Below are positions 6,763-7,058 of a stretch of 7,058 bases of DNA, one piece after another. Every line of letters begins with the position of its first letter. Positions within the stretch are counted from its first letter, which is position 1. The DNA lies in NCBI GenBank assembly GCA_049841315.1, contig JASGDB010000103.1:1-7058 (forward strand). Reading direction: 5' to 3'. The notes beneath the pieces were generated by a model. The model worked only from the letters and a program-made list of their open reading frames with translations. It searched no databases and was not told where the DNA came from. Source of the stretch: JASGDB01 sp049841315. Lineage in GTDB: Bacteria; Bacteroidota; Bacteroidia; Flavobacteriales; Weeksellaceae. Position numbers and translations under genes: made by a program.

Positions 6763-6799
6763 TTACAAATGTAACTAAAGCTCATAAAACCGGCGGAAA
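6763..6799 (-). promoter_or_regulatory. Promoter of the NlpC/P60 gene with overlapping palindrome
   Basis: On the minus strand, 6773-6766 reads TACATTTG, an exact TAnnTTTG -7 box. A weak TTTC (6799-6796) lies 22 bases upstream as a possible -33 element. Transcription would start near 6759, giving a leader of about 40 bases. The -7 box lies within the near-palindrome TTACAAATGTAA (6763-6774), whose TTACA/TGTAA arms could be an operator. There is no Shine-Dalgarno sequence before the ATG. Confidence 0.5.
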
Positions 6800-6822
6800 G
6801 TCTGAGTTTTGAGCGGTAGTTT

Positions 6823-6937
6823 TTAACATTTTTTAACATGATTATCCGTTATGTTAATATTTTTAAAGCCGTAATCGCCTATTATTCGGGATTACGGCTT
6901 TTATTTTTATTAAGATTTCTTAACATTTTAGATGTTA
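6823..6937. repeat. Cluster of TTAACAT motifs in both orientations
   Basis: TTAACAT occurs at 6823-6829, 6833-6839 and 6920-6926. The inverse ATGTTAA occurs at 6851-6857, and ATGTTA at 6932-6937. The first two are exactly 10 bases apart (tandem TTTTAACATT / TTTTAACATG). The second and third units face each other (6833-6839 with 6851-6857), and so do the last two (TAACAT 6921-6926 with ATGTTA 6932-6937). Their purpose is unknown; protein-binding sites or weak hairpins are possible, and low-complexity A/T sequence is the plain alternative. Confidence 0.4.
6865..6901 (+). terminator. Perfect 12-bp hairpin with T-rich tail
   Basis: AAAGCCGTAATC (6865-6876) pairs perfectly with GATTACGGCTTT (6890-6901) around a 13-base loop. 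On the plus strand the stem runs into TTTTATTTTTATT, a good intrinsic terminator shape, yet no plus-strand gene lies upstream within 900 bases. On the minus strand the tail (TTTAAAAATATT) is poorer, but it could end a gene entering from beyond the right edge. Direction of use is therefore uncertain. Confidence 0.6.
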
Positions 6938-6938
6938 T

Positions 6939-7058
6939 CTAGTCGCTCCTTATAATACCCCATTTTAATTTACGAAAGCAAAATTCGGGAGCAAATTTAG
7001 TCGGAATATGATGGATAAAAAATAGTTCAAAAGATTTTGTTTTAGGATTTCCATCATC
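6939..7058 (-). CDS. Doubtful C-terminal fragment of a gene beyond the right edge
   Basis: On the minus strand one frame stays open from the window edge to a TAG at 6941-6939, encoding 39 residues that begin DDGNPKTKSF and end KWGIIRSD. I do not recognise the protein. A 39-codon open stretch can arise by chance, especially since a second minus-strand frame is also open for about 30 codons here. The supporting point is the hairpin 38 bases after the stop, which could be its terminator. Treat as a possibility only. Confidence 0.15.
   Translation of the reverse strand, partial: DDGNPKTKSFELFFIHHIPTKFAPEFCFRKLKWGIIRSD

Larger units (their letters stand above)
6718..7058. other. A/T-rich spacer right of the lipoprotein gene
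   Basis: These 341 bases hold no convincing gene. They contain the minus-strand promoter of the NlpC/P60 gene (about 6766-6799), several TTAACAT/ATGTTA(A) motifs (6823-6937), a perfect 12-bp hairpin with T-rich tail (6865-6901), and a doubtful minus-strand open frame at the right edge (6939-7058). No tRNA or rRNA is recognisable. Confidence 0.7.

Noticed and set aside
6738..6809. AAACTCAG (6738-6745) and its inverse CTGAGTTT (6802-6809)
   Set aside because: An 8-bp match across a 56-base gap is weak, and one arm lies upstream of the predicted transcript start, so no RNA hairpin is expected.
1..7058. CRISPR arrays, insertion sequences, tRNA or rRNA genes, defence or phage genes
   Set aside because: No spaced direct repeats, transposase, tRNA-like fold or related protein motif was seen; the region reads as core chromosome.

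Overview
The window looks like chromosomal DNA from a Flavobacteriia bacterium. It most resembles the Weeksellaceae (Chryseobacterium, Kaistella, Elizabethkingia and relatives). The grounds are the protein sequences (MreC, PBP2 and RodA of the flavobacterial type), the A/T-rich translation starts with little or no Shine-Dalgarno sequence, and TAnnTTTG-type promoter boxes typical of Bacteroidetes. The genus is an inference from remembered family sequences, not a search. Genes are roughly 40-55% GC in the lines I counted by hand; the spacers are clearly more A/T-rich.

Layout. Positions 1-260 are non-coding or hold only the tail of something upstream. They contain a long nested inverted repeat ending in a T8 run (2-114, terminator-like) and two similar promoter-like boxes (about 137-143 and 227-234). 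Positions 261-5932 (+) are a compact rod-shape/elongasome operon: mreB, mreC, mreD, mrdA (PBP2) and rodA. mreB and mreC are 23 bases apart. The three later junctions each overlap by exactly 4 bases (ATGA, TTGA, ATGA). mreC starts with GTG and mrdA with TTG. A hairpin at 5973-5993 lies between rodA and a convergent minus-strand gene (6019-6717) for an NlpC/P60 lipoprotein. Positions 6718-7058 hold that gene's promoter, a cluster of TTAACAT motifs, a 12-bp perfect hairpin with a T-rich tail and, at the right edge, at most a doubtful gene end.

How the genes work together. MreB filaments at the inner membrane, with the MreC-MreD membrane complex, position and activate the RodA-PBP2 pair. RodA polymerises lipid II into glycan strands and PBP2 cross-links them during side-wall growth. 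The lipoprotein is a predicted peptidoglycan endopeptidase, which would cut bonds in the same polymer, so the window pairs wall synthesis with a likely wall hydrolase.

I found no undescribed system. This is mostly a well-known core locus. The points most worth checking are the two apparent extra membrane helices in RodA, a possible Cys/His metal site in PBP2, the non-ATG starts inside a tightly coupled operon, and the structured A/T-rich spacers at both ends.
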